From Klebsiella pneumoniae (GTDB lineage Bacteria > Pseudomonadota > Gammaproteobacteria > Pseudomonadales > Pseudohongiellaceae): 64,000 nt of DNA. Location: contig CAMDML010000003.1 of NCBI GenBank assembly GCA_945902215.1, forward strand, positions 1 through 64,000, in the 5' to 3' direction. The notes below the pieces were generated by a model, which did no database searches, was not told where the DNA came from, and saw only the letters and a list, made by a program, of their open reading frames with translations. The position numbers were made by a program, and so were the translations under genes. Positions 16,966-26,910 of this stretch are shown one piece after another; position 1 is the first letter of the stretch; each line of letters starts with the position of its first letter.

Positions 16966-18375
16966 TTAGCAGCTGTAGTAAAGTTCGAACTCCATCGGGT
17001 GCGTGGTCATGTTGATCAGCGTTTGGTCCTGCTTCTTCAGGTCGATGTAGGCATCGAGCATGTCGTTGCTGAACACGCCACCGGCGGTCAAGAAGGCACG
17101 GTCTTTGTCCAGATGGCGCAGCGCGTCCAACAGATCGTCGGCCACCTGCGGTATCTTCGCTTCTTCTTCCGGCTCCAGATCATACAGATCCTTGGAGGCT
17201 GGCTCGCCCGGATGGATCTTGTTCTTGATGCCATCGATACCAGCCATCAGCATGCCAGCGAAGAACAGGTAAGGGTTCGCAGTGGAATCGCCGAAGCGAA
17301 CTTCAATACGGATGCCTTTGGGGTTGCCGCCCATGATGTACGGGATACGGATCGACGCGGAACGGTTGCGAGCGGAGTACGCCATCATCGTAGGGGCTTC
17401 GTAACCTTTCACCAGACGCTTGTAGGAGTTGGTGGAGCAGTTGCCGAGTCCGTTCAGGGCCTTGGAGTGCTTGATGATGCCGCCGATGTAAAACAGGGCA
17501 TCGTCTGACAGACCGGCATAACCGTTGCCGGCAAACATGTTCTTGCCGTTTTTGAAAATGGACTGGTGCACATGCATGCCGTTGCCGTTGTCGCCAACGA
17601 TTGGCTTGGGCATGAAAGTAGCCGTTTTGCCGAAAGCGGCAGCAACGTTATGTACAACGTATTTCAGCGTCTGCACTTCGTCTGCCTTTTTTACAAGCGA
17701 ATTGAACGCTACGCCGATTTCGCACTGGCCGGCGGTGCACACTTCGTGATGATGGATTTCAACATGCAGACCCATGTCCTGCATCGTGCTGCACATTGCG
17801 GTGCGGATGTCGTGCAGTGAATCAACCGGCGGAACTGGGAAGTAGCCACCCTTGACGCGCGGGGTATGGCCTTTGTTGCCGTCGTCCTTGTCCTTATCGG
17901 TGGACCAAGCTGCTTCCTGCGAAATGATCTGGCTCATGCAGTAGCCCATCGTGGTCCGGTATTTCACATCGTCGAAGATGTGGAATTCGGGTTCGGGCCC
18001 CATGTAGGCCGTGTCGCCGATACCGGTTGATTTCAGGTATTCCTCGGCGCGACGTGCGATGCTGCGCGGGTCGCGGTCGTAACCGGCCATCGTGGATGGT
18101 TCCAGGATGTCGCAGGTGATGTTGATCTGGGATTCTTCAGCGAAGGGATCGAGTACGGCGGTGCTGTCGTCAGGCAGCAGCACCATGTCGGATTCGTTGA
18201 TGCCTTTCCAGCCGGCGATTGAGGACCCATCGAACATCTGGCCTTCAAAGAATTTCGGGTTTACGGCGCTGGCCGGGAAGGTGACGTGTTGCTGTTTGCC
18301 TTTGGTGTCAGTAAAACGGAGGTCAACCCACTTTACATCGTTATCTGCGATCAGTTTAAGGGACTTCTCAGACAT
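16966..18375 (-). CDS. glnA: Glutamine synthetase, type I
   Basis: Dodecameric enzyme forming glutamine from glutamate, ammonia and ATP. The 469-residue product has the family blocks [41 protein letters not shown] and the [12 protein letters not shown] active-site region. The adenylylation-site segment [10 protein letters not shown] retains the tyrosine, so control by GlnE is expected. ACGGAGG lies ahead of the ATG. Expression is probably driven by the NtrC/sigma-54 promoter described upstream. Confidence 0.97.
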   Translation of the reverse strand: MSEKSLKLIADNDVKWVDLRFTDTKGKQQHVTFPASAVNPKFFEGQMFDGSSIAGWKGINESDMVLLPDDSTAVLDPFAEESQINITCDILEPSTMAGYDRDPRSIARRAEEYLKSTGIGDTAYMGPEPEFHIFDDVKYRTTMGYCMSQIISQEAAWSTDKDKDDGNKGHTPRVKGGYFPVPPVDSLHDIRTAMCSTMQDMGLHVEIHHHEVCTAGQCEIGVAFNSLVKKADEVQTLKYVVHNVAAAFGKTATFMPKPIVGDNGNGMHVHQSIFKNGKNMFAGNGYAGLSDDALFYIGGIIKHSKALNGLGNCSTNSYKRLVKGYEAPTMMAYSARNRSASIRIPYIMGGNPKGIRIEVRFGDSTANPYLFFAGMLMAGIDGIKNKIHPGEPASKDLYDLEPEEEAKIPQVADDLLDALRHLDKDRAFLTAGGVFSNDMLDAYIDLKKQDQTLINMTTHPMEFELYYSC

Positions 18376-18396
18376 ATTGCCTCCGTAGAGCTTACG

Positions 18397-18456
18397 TCCA
18401 GGTTGTCCTGGATGTCTGTGTCATTGGGATTGTTTGTTACGCCGCAGTATTGCGGC
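18397..18456 (-). promoter_or_regulatory. Two hairpins in the glnA leader
   Basis: Between the inferred sigma-54 transcription start (about 18468) and the glnA ATG lie two perfect 6-bp inverted repeats with 4-nt loops: GCCGCA/TGCGGC at 18441-18456 and TCCAGG/CCTGGA at 18397-18412. Neither has a T-run. A role in mRNA stability or initiation is possible but unproven. Confidence 0.45.
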
Positions 18457-18478
18457 TTGTCACCAGCAATACAGGGGG

Positions 18479-18494
18479 AGCAAAATATATGCCA
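18479..18494 (-). promoter_or_regulatory. Sigma-54 promoter of glnA
   Basis: On the minus strand TGGCATATATTTTGCT has GG and GC exactly 12 bp apart, matching the -24/-12 consensus TGGCAC-N5-TTGCW. Transcription would start near 18468, giving a leader of about 93 nt. Confidence 0.85.
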
Positions 18495-18514
18495 TTGCCC
18501 TGGAACTTGATAGG

Positions 18515-18536
18515 CCTGAATTTTCAGGTTTTTTTT
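18515..18536 (+). terminator. Orphan plus-strand terminator in the glnA control region
   Basis: CCTGA-ATTT-TCAGG followed by eight T forms an intrinsic terminator reading toward thiI. No plus-strand gene lies upstream of it for several kilobases, since glnA is transcribed the other way. Confidence 0.55.
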
Positions 18537-18554
18537 GGGGAAAGCCCCCAAACA

Positions 18555-18601
18555 AGGGCCAAGTTGGTGCGCCAAATTCAATTATGACCCAAAGTAGTGC
18601 G
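18555..18601 (-). promoter_or_regulatory. Two candidate NtrC enhancer sites upstream of glnA
   Basis: Minus-strand sequences CGCACC-AACTT-GGCCCT (18571-18555) and CGCACT-ACTTT-GGGTCA (18601-18585) each match the NtrC dyad at about 8 of 12 positions. Their centres lie about 95 and 125 bp upstream of the inferred start, 30 bp apart, close to the -108/-140 arrangement of E. coli glnAp2. Confidence 0.55.
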
Positions 18602-18644
18602 CGCCGCGCGCCAAAAAGCGCCGCGAGCCAAAAAAGAAGGCCTG

Positions 18645-20141
18645 ATGAAGTATCTGATCAAGTATTCCCCCGAAATCGCCATGAAGAGCCGGATTGTCCG
18701 TACCCGGTTCTGCCGCCAGTTGCGCAAGAACCTCGCCCGCCTGTTACGGCTGCATCACGGCCTGATTGATTTGGCTACCAACCCGCAAGCGTCTGGCGTG
18801 ATCTCGGTGGAAGCGCACTGGGACTATCTGGAAATCAGCCTGCCACCGGAGCATGACACTTTGCGGCCGCGCATTGAGGAAACCTTGCGTTGTACGCCCG
18901 GCATATGGAGTTTCAGTCAAGTACAGGTGCATGCGCTGCCGGACTTTCCTGCCATGCTGGCGCTGGTGAAGGCGCAGCATGCTGCGCAGCTCGTCGGCAA
19001 GACCTTTGCGGTGCGCTGCCGTCGGACGGGTCATCATCTGTTCCGCTCGATGGATGTGGAACGCTTTCTCGGCGCCGGACTTTTGCAGGTGCAGGATAAG
19101 GGCCCGGCTGGTGTGAATCTTGATGCGCCTGAAGTCACCGTGGCTTTGGAAATTCGTGATCAGGAGTTGTTCCTGGTTGAAAGGAGCATGGATGGCATCG
19201 GCGGTTTTCCGATCGGCACTACAGACAGTGTGATCTCACTCATCTCCGGCGGCTTCGATTCGGCCGTTGCAACGTTTCTGTCGATGAAGCGCGGATTGCG
19301 CACCCATTTCCTGTTTTTTAATCTCGGCGGGCGCGAACATGAAATCGCCGTGAAAGAGGTTGCGCTGTATTTGTGGATGAAATTCGGCGCCTCGCATACC
19401 GTGCAATTCATCACGGTACCTTTCGAAGCAGTGGTCGCTGAAATCCTGGATAAGGTGGATAGCCCGCAGATGGGCGTCGTGCTCAAGCGCATGATGCTGC
19501 GAGTTGCTGAACGTGTGGCCAATCATCTGGAGGTGGTAGCGCTCGTCACAGGCGAGAGTGTGGCGCAGGTGTCGAGTCAGATCTTGGCCAATTTGGCAGT
19601 AATAGATGATGCATCCAACATGCTGGTGCTGCGGCCGTTGGCGATGACCGATAAACAGGACATCGTTGATCTCGCGCGCCAGATCGGCACTGAAGAATTT
19701 TCAGCAGTCATCCCGGAATATTGTGGTGTTATCTCTGTGAGGCCGACCACGCGCGCAAGGCGTCACCGCATTGAATACCAGGAACAGAACTTCGATTTTG
19801 GGGTCCTGGACAAAGCATTTGAAGAGCGGGTCGCGCTCGACATTCGCGAGATGCGGCTGGAAGAGTTGCAGCAAATACCTGCCGTGGAAGAAATACAGAC
19901 ACCGGAACCTTCGGCGATGATCATTGATATCCGGCATCCCGACGAGGAAGCGCTGGCACCGTTGACGCTAACCAACAATACCGTGTTACGCCTGCCTTTT
20001 TATCGTCTTAACAAAGCCTTTTCCACTTTGCAGCCAGGGCAGCATTACCTGCTTTATTGCGCCAAGGGAGTCATGAGCCGTCTGCATGCAACCCACCTGA
20101 AGGAATCGGGTTTTGCGAATGTCGGGGTGTACAGACCCTGA
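18645..20141 (+). CDS. thiI: tRNA uracil 4-sulfurtransferase ThiI
   Basis: Makes 4-thiouridine at tRNA position 8 and supplies sulfur for the thiazole of thiamine. The 498-residue product has an N-terminal ferredoxin-like/THUMP region, the PP-loop SGGFDS at 201-206, and a C-terminal rhodanese domain with the persulfide cysteine Cys472 (LLYCAKGVMS). The E. coli-type long form is therefore complete. I start at MKYLIKYSPEIAMKS, the usual N-terminus, preceded by an AAGAAGG site. It is divergent from glnA. Confidence 0.96.
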   Translation: MKYLIKYSPEIAMKSRIVRTRFCRQLRKNLARLLRLHHGLIDLATNPQASGVISVEAHWDYLEISLPPEHDTLRPRIEETLRCTPGIWSFSQVQVHALPDFPAMLALVKAQHAAQLVGKTFAVRCRRTGHHLFRSMDVERFLGAGLLQVQDKGPAGVNLDAPEVTVALEIRDQELFLVERSMDGIGGFPIGTTDSVISLISGGFDSAVATFLSMKRGLRTHFLFFNLGGREHEIAVKEVALYLWMKFGASHTVQFITVPFEAVVAEILDKVDSPQMGVVLKRMMLRVAERVANHLEVVALVTGESVAQVSSQILANLAVIDDASNMLVLRPLAMTDKQDIVDLARQIGTEEFSAVIPEYCGVISVRPTTRARRHRIEYQEQNFDFGVLDKAFEERVALDIREMRLEELQQIPAVEEIQTPEPSAMIIDIRHPDEEALAPLTLTNNTVLRLPFYRLNKAFSTLQPGQHYLLYCAKGVMSRLHATHLKESGFANVGVYRP

Positions 20142-20160
20142 CGACGGAGCCCTGTCGTCA
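20139..20160 (+). other. Hairpin overlapping the thiI stop
   Basis: TGACGAC and GTCGTCA form a perfect 7-bp stem around an 8-nt loop; the first arm contains the thiI TGA. There is no T-run, so any termination would not be of the standard intrinsic type. Confidence 0.4.
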
Positions 20161-20197
20161 CCCCAGCGCAGGCCTTGGCGAACCCGGTGTTTTTAAG

Positions 20198-20231
20198 GAC
20201 CGGGACTCTGGCCCCGGTCTGTGTGTATAAT
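20198..20231 (+). promoter_or_regulatory. Probable typA promoter with inverted repeat over the -35 position
   Basis: TATAAT at 20226-20231 is a perfect -10 element. No consensus -35 is present; instead a perfect 7-bp inverted repeat GACCGGG/CCCGGTC (20198-20219) covers that position, suggesting either activator dependence or a simple hairpin. Confidence 0.45.
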
Positions 20232-20283
20232 CGCGCCCTTTTTGACCATCCGCACCTCCCATCTCCCCCCACAGGTTATTTCA

Positions 20284-22107
20284 GTGATAGAGAAGATTCG
20301 CAACATTGCCATCATCGCGCACGTCGACCATGGCAAGACCACACTCGTCGACAAACTGCTGCAACAGTCAGGCACTCTCGCTGCAAATCGCGGAAAGGAA
20401 GTGGAGCGCGTGATGGACTCCAATGACCAGGAGAAGGAGCGTGGCATCACGATTCTGGCGAAGAACACTGCCGTGCGCTGGAACGGCTTCCGCATCAACA
20501 TCGTCGATACGCCCGGCCATGCTGACTTCGGTGGTGAAGTGGAGCGCGTGTTGTCGATGGTGGATTCTGTTCTGCTACTGGTTGACGCCGTTGACGGGCC
20601 GATGCCGCAAACAAGATTCGTGACCTCGAAAGCATTCGCACGCGGACTGAAGCCAATTGTTGTTATCAACAAGGTGGATCGTGAAGGCGCGCGTCCGGAC
20701 TGGGTGCTCAACGAAGTGTTCGATCTCTTCGACCGGCTCGGCGCTACTGAAGAACAACTCGATTTTCCGGTGATCTACGCGTCCGCGCTGTTTGGCAAAG
20801 CAGGTCACGATCCGCTCAACCTCGAACCCAACATGGATCCCTTGTTTCAGCTTGTTGTGGACAAAGTACAACCCCCGGAAGTGGATGACCAGGGTCCGTT
20901 GCAGATGCAGATCAGCGCGCTGGACTATTCGTCCTACCTCGGCGTTATCGGCGTGGGCAGGATTACGCGCGGCAAAGTCAAAGTGAACATGCCGGTAGTG
21001 GTGCTGGATATTGAAGGCAAGAGCCGCAAAGCGAAGGTCGGTCTGGTCAAAACCTACATGGGCCTTGAGCGCATCGATGCAGCGGAAGCCAGTGCTGGCG
21101 ACATCATCTGTATCACAGGTATTGATGATCTGCATATTTCCGACACCATCTGCGATCCGGAAAATCCGGAAATCCTGCCGCCATTGACTGTGGACGAGCC
21201 GACTGTGGTGATGACGTTTCAGGTCAATGATTCACCCTTCGCCGGATTGGAAGGCAAATACGTGACCAGCCGCAACATCAAGGAAAGACTCGAGCGCGAA
21301 TTGATCCACAACGTTGCACTGCGCGTGGAGCCGGGCGAAACGGCAGACAAATTTGTGGTATCGGGTCGCGGCGAATTGCATTTGTCAGTGCTGATTGAAA
21401 GCATGCGCCGCGAAGGTTTCGAACTTGCCGTTTCCAGACCCCAGGTGATTCTCAAACAAGTCGATGGCCATACGCACGAACCTTTCGAAACACTGGTCAT
21501 CGACATCGACGAACAGCATCAAGGTAGCGTGATTGAAGAGCTCGGTAAGCGTAAGGCCGAAATGCAGGAAATGAGCACGGATGGCAAGGGCCGCACCCGC
21601 CTGAACTTCAACATCCCGACGCGCGGCTTGATCGGCTTTCGCACCCAATTCATGAGCATGACCTCCGGTACCGGTATTCTCACGCACATATTCGACCGCT
21701 TCGGGCTGATGAAGCCTGGTGATATCGGTAGCCGCAGCAATGGCGTGATGATCTCGATGACCAAGGGCAAGACCCTGGCGTACTCAATGAACACGATCCA
21801 GGAACGCGGTCGCTTCTTCATCGAAACCGGCACGGAAGTCTACGAAGGCATGATCGTCGGCCTGCACAGCCGTGAAAACGACATCGTGGTGAATCCCACC
21901 AAAGGTAAGCAGCTGACCAACATGCGCGCCGCCGGCAATGATGAAAACATTTTCCTGACTCCACCCATCCGCCACAGTTTGGAGCAGGCCATGGAGTTTA
22001 TCGACAGTGATGAACTGGTGGAAATAACGCCCAACAGTATCCGCCTGCGCAAACGCTTCCTGACCGAAGCCGAACGCAAGCGTGCCGATCGCGGCCCACG
22101 CCAGTAA
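20284..22107 (+). CDS. typA: Ribosome-associated translational GTPase TypA/BipA
   Basis: EF-G-like GTPase that assists 50S assembly and stress adaptation. The 607-residue product has G1 [10 protein letters not shown]3 [16 protein letters not shown] and G4 NKVDR, followed by the EF-G-like domains and the BipA-specific C-terminal domain ([18 protein letters not shown]-like region). The GTG at 20284 gives the conserved N-terminus [16 protein letters not shown]; upstream frames run into the promoter. Identity is certain. Confidence 0.96.
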   Translation: MIEKIRNIAIIAHVDHGKTTLVDKLLQQSGTLAANRGKEVERVMDSNDQEKERGITILAKNTAVRWNGFRINIVDTPGHADFGGEVERVLSMVDSVLLLVDAVDGPMPQTRFVTSKAFARGLKPIVVINKVDREGARPDWVLNEVFDLFDRLGATEEQLDFPVIYASALFGKAGHDPLNLEPNMDPLFQLVVDKVQPPEVDDQGPLQMQISALDYSSYLGVIGVGRITRGKVKVNMPVVVLDIEGKSRKAKVGLVKTYMGLERIDAAEASAGDIICITGIDDLHISDTICDPENPEILPPLTVDEPTVVMTFQVNDSPFAGLEGKYVTSRNIKERLERELIHNVALRVEPGETADKFVVSGRGELHLSVLIESMRREGFELAVSRPQVILKQVDGHTHEPFETLVIDIDEQHQGSVIEELGKRKAEMQEMSTDGKGRTRLNFNIPTRGLIGFRTQFMSMTSGTGILTHIFDRFGLMKPGDIGSRSNGVMISMTKGKTLAYSMNTIQERGRFFIETGTEVYEGMIVGLHSRENDIVVNPTKGKQLTNMRAAGNDENIFLTPPIRHSLEQAMEFIDSDELVEITPNSIRLRKRFLTEAERKRADRGPRQ

Positions 22108-22130
22108 GGATAGATGCGCCGGAGTTACCG

Positions 22131-22568
22131 ATGCTTGCCCTCATCCAGCGCGTTACAAAAGCCAGAGTTGAAGTGGCCGGAGAAACGGTTGGGGCGATAG
22201 AGCAGGGCTTACTGGTGTTGCTCGGCGTTGAGCGTGAAGACAGTACTGCCGAGGCCGAGCGGTTGCTGAAGAAAGTGTTGGCCTATCGCGTGTTCGCCGA
22301 TGGCGAAGGCAAGATGAATCTTTCTGTGCAGGATGTGCAGGGCGGCTTGCTGGTGGTGTCGCAGTTCACGCTGGTTGCCGATACAGGGAAGGGATTGCGG
22401 CCCAGTTTCTCTGGTGCGAAGGCGCCATCTGAAGCAGAACAACTCTACGACTGGTTTTTAAGCAAAGCGCGCAAGGCGCATTCGATGGTGGCGGCCGGGC
22501 GTTTTGCTGCCGACATGCAGGTCAGTCTGGTGAACGATGGGCCGGTGACCTTTCTACTCAAAAGCTAG
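22131..22568 (+). CDS. dtd: D-aminoacyl-tRNA deacylase
   Basis: Hydrolyses D-amino acids (and glycine from tRNA-Ala) mischarged on tRNA. The 145-residue product has the active-site motifs SQFTLVAD and NDGPVTF, the latter being the Gly-cisPro motif that enforces chirality. Normal length. It follows typA by 23 bp on the same strand and converges with tatC. Confidence 0.96.
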   Translation: MLALIQRVTKARVEVAGETVGAIEQGLLVLLGVEREDSTAEAERLLKKVLAYRVFADGEGKMNLSVQDVQGGLLVVSQFTLVADTGKGLRPSFSGAKAPSEAEQLYDWFLSKARKAHSMVAAGRFAADMQVSLVNDGPVTFLLKS

Positions 22569-22579
22569 GCAACGCCCCT

Positions 22580-23365
22580 TTATTCTTTTGCTTCACTCTC
22601 TGCTGTGACTTTATAAACCATGCGGCTGGCAATGATGCCGGCCTCATATAGCAGGCACATTGGAATCGCCATCAGGACCATGGAGTAAGGATCCGCTGGG
22701 GTGACCACCATTGCCACCGTAAAGCAGCCGATGATCGCATAGGGTCTTTTCTCGACAAGTCCATCCGGTGTAACCACGCCAGAAACCACCAATAGCACGG
22801 TGGCTACCGGTATTTCGAACACCAGTCCGAACGCCAGAAACAATCCCATAACGAAATCCAGATACGAAGTGATATCGGTCTGAACCGTGACATTTTCCGG
22901 CGCGATATTGGTGAAAAACTCGAACATGAAGCCCAGGATCAGGAAATAGGAAAACGCAACACCCGTATAGAACAGGACCACGCTGGAAATGATGATCGGC
23001 AGGGTGATGCGGATTTCGTTCTTGTAGAGTCCGGGTGAGATGAAAGCCCAAGCCTGATGCAGCAGATAGGGGATGCAGATAAACACAGCGACCATGAAGG
23101 TCAGCTTGAACGGGGCAAGGAAGGGATCGAGCACACGCGTTGCGATCATATGCTCGCCGACTGCCGGATCGAGCACGGAGGTCAGTGGTTCGGCAACGAA
23201 GGTATAAATGTCATTGGCCCAGTACACCAACGCCAGAAACACCACGATGACAGCAATAAAGGCGCGCACGATGCGGTCCCGTAATTCAACCAGATGCGAG
23301 ATGAGCGGCTGCTCTTTGATATCCTGCTCCTTCTCGTCCACTGGGGGTTTCTCTTTGGCGGTCAT
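22580..23365 (-). CDS. tatC: Twin-arginine translocase receptor subunit TatC
   Basis: Polytopic core of the Tat exporter that recognises twin-arginine signal peptides with TatB. The 261-residue product has the conserved N-terminal [15 protein letters not shown] and several hydrophobic segments consistent with six membrane spans, including the [12 protein letters not shown]-type and FGLVFEIPV regions. The start overlaps the tatB stop by four bases. Confidence 0.96.
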   Translation of the reverse strand: MTAKEKPPVDEKEQDIKEQPLISHLVELRDRIVRAFIAVIVVFLALVYWANDIYTFVAEPLTSVLDPAVGEHMIATRVLDPFLAPFKLTFMVAVFICIPYLLHQAWAFISPGLYKNEIRITLPIIISSVVLFYTGVAFSYFLILGFMFEFFTNIAPENVTVQTDITSYLDFVMGLFLAFGLVFEIPVATVLLVVSGVVTPDGLVEKRPYAIIGCFTVAMVVTPADPYSMVLMAIPMCLLYEAGIIASRMVYKVTAESEAKE

Positions 23366-23865
23366 GCTTTGGCGTCGGTTTCTGGTGCGGTTGCAGCTGG
23401 CACAATAGCTGGCTGCGTTTCTGTGGCAGGTGCTGCAGTGACGGCGACAGAGTCGCTGAGTAGTGTTGGCTGCACGGTCGGTGACGGTGCGCTTGTAGCA
23501 GCAGCAGTAGTAGTTGTAGTAGCGGCAGCAGGAGCCGGATTGCTGGTGAAGGCGGCCGCTTGTGCTTCAAGTTCAACATTCTTGCGAAACTCGTCAGTTT
23601 GTTTCTTGACGGTATTCACCGCTTCGTTGACCTGCGCCTTGGTCTGCTTGAACTTGTCCATGATTGCTTCGTTGCGCAGCTGGCGGCGGATTTCGTCGGC
23701 ACCAATCTCCTTTTCAATATCCATTTTGATGGTGTTGAAGCTGCGCTTGAGCCGGCCGACCCACAGGCTCGTCGTGCGTATGGCTCCTGGCAGCTTTTCC
23801 GGCCCGAGCACCAGCAGGGCAACGACGCCGAGCAGAATCAGTTCAAAAAAACCAATATTATCCAT
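23362..23865 (-). CDS. tatB: Twin-arginine translocase subunit TatB
   Basis: A 167-residue protein with the TatB N-terminus ([26 protein letters not shown]), one membrane helix, an amphipathic helix and a charged coil. The last 55 or so residues are low-complexity and rich in Ala, Thr and Pro, as is common in TatB. Conserved Glu8 is present. It sits between tatA and tatC. Confidence 0.95.
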   Translation of the reverse strand: MDNIGFFELILLGVVALLVLGPEKLPGAIRTTSLWVGRLKRSFNTIKMDIEKEIGADEIRRQLRNEAIMDKFKQTKAQVNEAVNTVKKQTDEFRKNVELEAQAAAFTSNPAPAAATTTTTAAATSAPSPTVQPTLLSDSVAVTAAPATETQPAIVPAATAPETDAKA

Positions 23866-23874
23866 CTATGGCTC

Positions 23875-24102
23875 TTAGCGCTTCTCATCCACGTTTTCGG
23901 ATGTAACTTTATTGACGCTGTTGTCGCTGCCAGGAAGTTGCTGTTGGGTTTCGTCCTTCTTCTTGTCATCTTCCATCGCATCCTTGAAGCCTTTGATGGC
24001 ACTACCCATATCTGAACCCAGATTTTTCAGCTTCTTGGTGCCGAACACAAGCACGATGACCACCAACAGGATGAGGAGATGTGAAAGACTGAATGCGCCC
24101 AT
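23875..24102 (-). CDS. tatA: Twin-arginine translocase pore subunit TatA
   Basis: A 75-residue protein: short N-terminus [10 protein letters not shown], one membrane helix, the [20 protein letters not shown] hinge and amphipathic helix, and a charged tail. AGGAGC precedes the ATG. It forms the usual tatA-tatB-tatC order. A second TatA-like gene lies about 0.8 kb upstream on the same strand. Confidence 0.94.
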   Translation of the reverse strand: MGAFSLSHLLILLVVIVLVFGTKKLKNLGSDMGSAIKGFKDAMEDDKKKDETQQQLPGSDNSVNKVTSENVDEKR

Positions 24103-24157
24103 AATGAGCTCCTGAAAATTAATGGCGTGAATGGACTGTAGTTGGAGCGCTATTCTA

Positions 24158-24484
24158 TCAGCGCCGTGCCGCTTTTTCTTCCAGCCCGGACACGCCAAAG
24201 CGGCGTTCGAGCTCTTTCAGTACTTCCGCAGGTGTGCAGTCCAGTTGCGCCAGCATGATCAGCGTGTGGAACCAGAGGTCGGCTGTCTCGCCAATGAGCT
24301 TGTCCTTACCCGCGCCTTGTTCCACGTCGCGCGCGGCAAGGATTGTTTCAATGGTTTCTTCGCCCACTTTTTCCAGAATTTTGTTCAGGCCGGCGTGTTG
24401 CAGCTTCGCCACGTAGGAAGAGTCCGGGCTTGCATGCCTGCGCTCTGCGATGATGGCGGCGAGTTTGTTCAGCGTGTCGCTCAT
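24158..24484 (-). CDS. hisE: Phosphoribosyl-ATP pyrophosphatase
   Basis: Second step of histidine synthesis. The 108-residue product belongs to the MazG-like helical fold with the metal-binding block [14 protein letters not shown] and [13 protein letters not shown]. Its ATG overlaps the hisI stop by four bases. Separate hisI and hisE genes next to tatABC are the Pseudomonas arrangement, not the fused hisIE of enterobacteria. Confidence 0.95.
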   Translation of the reverse strand: MSDTLNKLAAIIAERRHASPDSSYVAKLQHAGLNKILEKVGEETIETILAARDVEQGAGKDKLIGETADLWFHTLIMLAQLDCTPAEVLKELERRFGVSGLEEKAARR

Positions 24485-24849
24485 ACGATCTTCAACTCCT
24501 GCCAAGTGCCTTCTGGCGTCAGGCGCCGGTAATAACAACTGGCGCGCCCGGTGTGGCAAGCGATCCCACCCAACTGTTCAACAATGTAGATCACGCTGTC
24601 GCCATCGCAATCGAGCAGAATGCCATGGAGGGCCTGCACATGTCCGGATTCCTCGCCCTTGCGCCATATGCGCTGTTTCGACCGTGACCAGTAGATGGCG
24701 CGATTTTCCGCCACCGTCAGGCGCAGAGCTTCGCTATTGGCGAAAGCCTGCATCAGAATTGCGCCGGTTTGCCAGTCCTGCGCAATGACTGGCACGAGGC
24801 CGTTGTTGGCGTCAAAGCAGATGGCATCGAGCCAGGAAGGGGATTGCAT
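24481..24849 (-). CDS. hisI: Phosphoribosyl-AMP cyclohydrolase
   Basis: Third step of histidine synthesis. The product has the characteristic blocks [34 protein letters not shown] and [15 protein letters not shown], which carry the zinc and magnesium ligands. I prefer the ATG at 24849 ([10 protein letters not shown]), which gives 122 residues and a family-like N-terminus. A TTG at 24924 would add 25 residues and overlap the upstream tatA-like gene by 17 bp. Confidence 0.92.
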   Translation of the reverse strand: MQSPSWLDAICFDANNGLVPVIAQDWQTGAILMQAFANSEALRLTVAENRAIYWSRSKQRIWRKGEESGHVQALHGILLDCDGDSVIYIVEQLGGIACHTGRASCYYRRLTPEGTWQELKIV

Positions 24850-24907
24850 GGGTGTTGCCGAGATCGGTAGCGCTGAGGAGCCTTCAGCGGTTTTAAATGA
24901 GGAGTAT

Positions 24908-25123
24908 TCAGCGAGGGTCTTCAACCCGTTCGGATTTCACGTCTATCGTGTCGCCTTCACCAGTTTCCTCGGGCTTCTTGCCGTCATCCATGGCGCTCTT
25001 GAAACCTTTGATAGCGCCGCCCAGATCAGAGCCCAGAGTCTTCAGCTTTTTGGTGCCAAAGATCAGCATGATGATGGCCAATAAAATGAGCAGTTTCCAG
25101 ATGCTAAAAGCCCCAGCGCCCAT
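24908..25123 (-). CDS. Second TatA/TatE-like translocase subunit
   Basis: A 71-residue protein closely resembling the TatA encoded downstream: [14 protein letters not shown], a membrane helix, [20 protein letters not shown] and an acidic tail. GGGAG precedes the ATG. It lies between ubiB and hisI on the same strand. It may be a local duplicate of tatA with TatE-like redundancy or some specialised role; the sequence does not decide. Confidence 0.88.
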   Translation of the reverse strand: MGAGAFSIWKLLILLAIIMLIFGTKKLKTLGSDLGGAIKGFKSAMDDGKKPEETGEGDTIDVKSERVEDPR

Positions 25124-25224
25124 AGTTAACTCCCGGAAATTCCTAATATTTTTCCTAAGCCCGTATTCGCAACTGAACGAAGTGTGCCACAGAAGGATGA
25201 ATAAATTGTGGCAGCTAGCATACC

Positions 25225-26787
25225 TTATTTTGTCAGCAGGGCGTACAAAGCCCCCAAAACCGCAAGCAAGAGCAGAACAACCAGAGAATAGGCCCGGCGA
25301 TTCGTAACAGTCAGGGATTGTTCCAGTTGGCGGACCCGCTGGGCCATATCTCGTAACTGCTGTTGTCCTGCTCCCTGCTCTTCCAGCGCCTTGAAGAGCA
25401 TCTCGGGGAGCTCCGGGGCCTGCTCCAGCCACTCGGGCAGTTTTTCCTTCATCTTGCGCAGATTGGCCAGCGGCGATAGCCGTTCGCGCTGCCATTTTTC
25501 CAGAAACGGCATTGCCGTTTGCCAGAGGTCGAGTTCGGGGTAAAGCTGCTTGCCCAGGCCTTCGATGTTCAGCAGCGTCTTCTGCAGCAATACGAGCGAG
25601 GGCTGCACTTCCATGTTGAAGCGGCCGGCGGTGCGGAAAAGTTGTAACAAGAGTTGGCCGAAAGATATGTCGCTGAGCGGTTTCTGGAAGATTGGTTCAC
25701 AGACGGTACGCATTGTGGCTTCAAACGCGGGGATCGGCGTGTCGGATGGCACCCAGCCGCATTCGACATGCAACTCCGCAACACGCCGATAGTCTTGCTT
25801 GAAGATTGCCAGCAGGTTGCGTGCAAGGTACTGCTGGTCGTCGCGGCTCAGGCTGCCGATTATCGCGCAGTCGAGTGCAATGTATTGCGGGTTGTCTTTG
25901 TGTTCGCGCGACACATACACGTTGCCCGGATGCATGTCGGCATGGAAGAAGCTGTGGTTGAACACCTGCGTGAAGAAAATCTCCACGCCGGTTTCCGCCA
26001 GGCGTTTAATGTTGATGCCGGCGGAGCGCAACTCGTCTATGTGGCTGACCGGGATGCCGTAGATGCGCTCCATGACCAGCACATTCTGGCGGCAGTAGTC
26101 CCAGTACACTTTCGGCACATATAAAAGCGGTGAATCCTTGAAGTTGCGGCCGAGCTGCGCGGTATTGGCCGCTTCGCTTAGCAGGTTCAACTCGTCGAAG
26201 ATAACATGCTCGTAGTCGCGCACGACTTCACGCAAGCGGAGGCGCTTGCCGCCTGCAACGCGGGCATCAACCAATGCGGCAATACTGTGCAGCAGAGCTA
26301 TGTCGTCGGTGATGATCTTGTCTATGCCAGGTCGGATCACCTTGATGACGACTTCTTCGCCGCTCAACAAGCGCGCAGTGTGGACCTGCGCCACCGATGC
26401 TGAAGCAAGCGGTACAATATCAAAGCGGGTGAATTTTTCTGTCAGCGGATAGCCAAGCGCGGACTCGATCAACCGTTTGGCTTCGGCGCCGTCAAAAGGT
26501 GCGACCTTGTCCTGCAGCAGTGCCAACTCATCGGCAAGTGGGGTGGGTACCAGGTCGCGCCGGGTGGAAAGCAACTGGCCGAACTTGATAAAGATCGGGC
26601 CCAACTCTTCGAGTGCAAGCCGCAGACGCACAGCCTGACTCAGTTGCGCGAGTTCGGAGCGCGTAACAACCTGCAGCCCAAGGAGTAGCACCAACGTGCG
26701 CGTGCCTGGTACCGCCGCAAGGAGCTCGCCTAGACGATAGCGCACTGCGGTGCGGTAAATCTTGAGTAATCTCAGATACTTCTGCAT
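25225..26787 (-). CDS. ubiB: Ubiquinone biosynthesis regulatory kinase-like protein UbiB
   Basis: Atypical ABC1/ADCK-family ATPase needed for ubiquinone synthesis. The 520-residue product has the family KxGQ motif (KFGQ, 68-71), the ATP-binding and catalytic-type blocks including HADMHPGNV, and a C-terminal membrane segment ([19 protein letters not shown]). I start at [13 protein letters not shown]. It is separated from ubiE-ubiJ by a gene on the opposite strand. Confidence 0.94.
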   Translation of the reverse strand: MQKYLRLLKIYRTAVRYRLGELLAAVPGTRTLVLLLGLQVVTRSELAQLSQAVRLRLALEELGPIFIKFGQLLSTRRDLVPTPLADELALLQDKVAPFDGAEAKRLIESALGYPLTEKFTRFDIVPLASASVAQVHTARLLSGEEVVIKVIRPGIDKIITDDIALLHSIAALVDARVAGGKRLRLREVVRDYEHVIFDELNLLSEAANTAQLGRNFKDSPLLYVPKVYWDYCRQNVLVMERIYGIPVSHIDELRSAGINIKRLAETGVEIFFTQVFNHSFFHADMHPGNVYVSREHKDNPQYIALDCAIIGSLSRDDQQYLARNLLAIFKQDYRRVAELHVECGWVPSDTPIPAFEATMRTVCEPIFQKPLSDISFGQLLLQLFRTAGRFNMEVQPSLVLLQKTLLNIEGLGKQLYPELDLWQTAMPFLEKWQRERLSPLANLRKMKEKLPEWLEQAPELPEMLFKALEEQGAGQQQLRDMAQRVRQLEQSLTVTNRRAYSLVVLLLLAVLGALYALLTK

Positions 26788-26910
26788 GCTAAACAGTGTC
26801 GGCGATGGGGCGGCCACAATAGCCTAAAAGGCGTACGAGGGCAAAAATACAAGAATCTCCACTCCAACAATATCCCCTACAAAATTCTCAACAATAAAAC
26901 GGAGCAACCC

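Noticed and set aside
16549-17508. Open frame of 319 codons on the plus strand opposite glnL and glnA
   Set aside because: It runs across two genes and a terminator in antisense and has no recognisable domain.
18550-18575. A second sigma-54 promoter at the TTGGCGCACCAACTTGG sequence upstream of glnA
   Set aside because: The GG-GC distance is 14 instead of 12 bp, and the sequence fits an NtrC dyad better.
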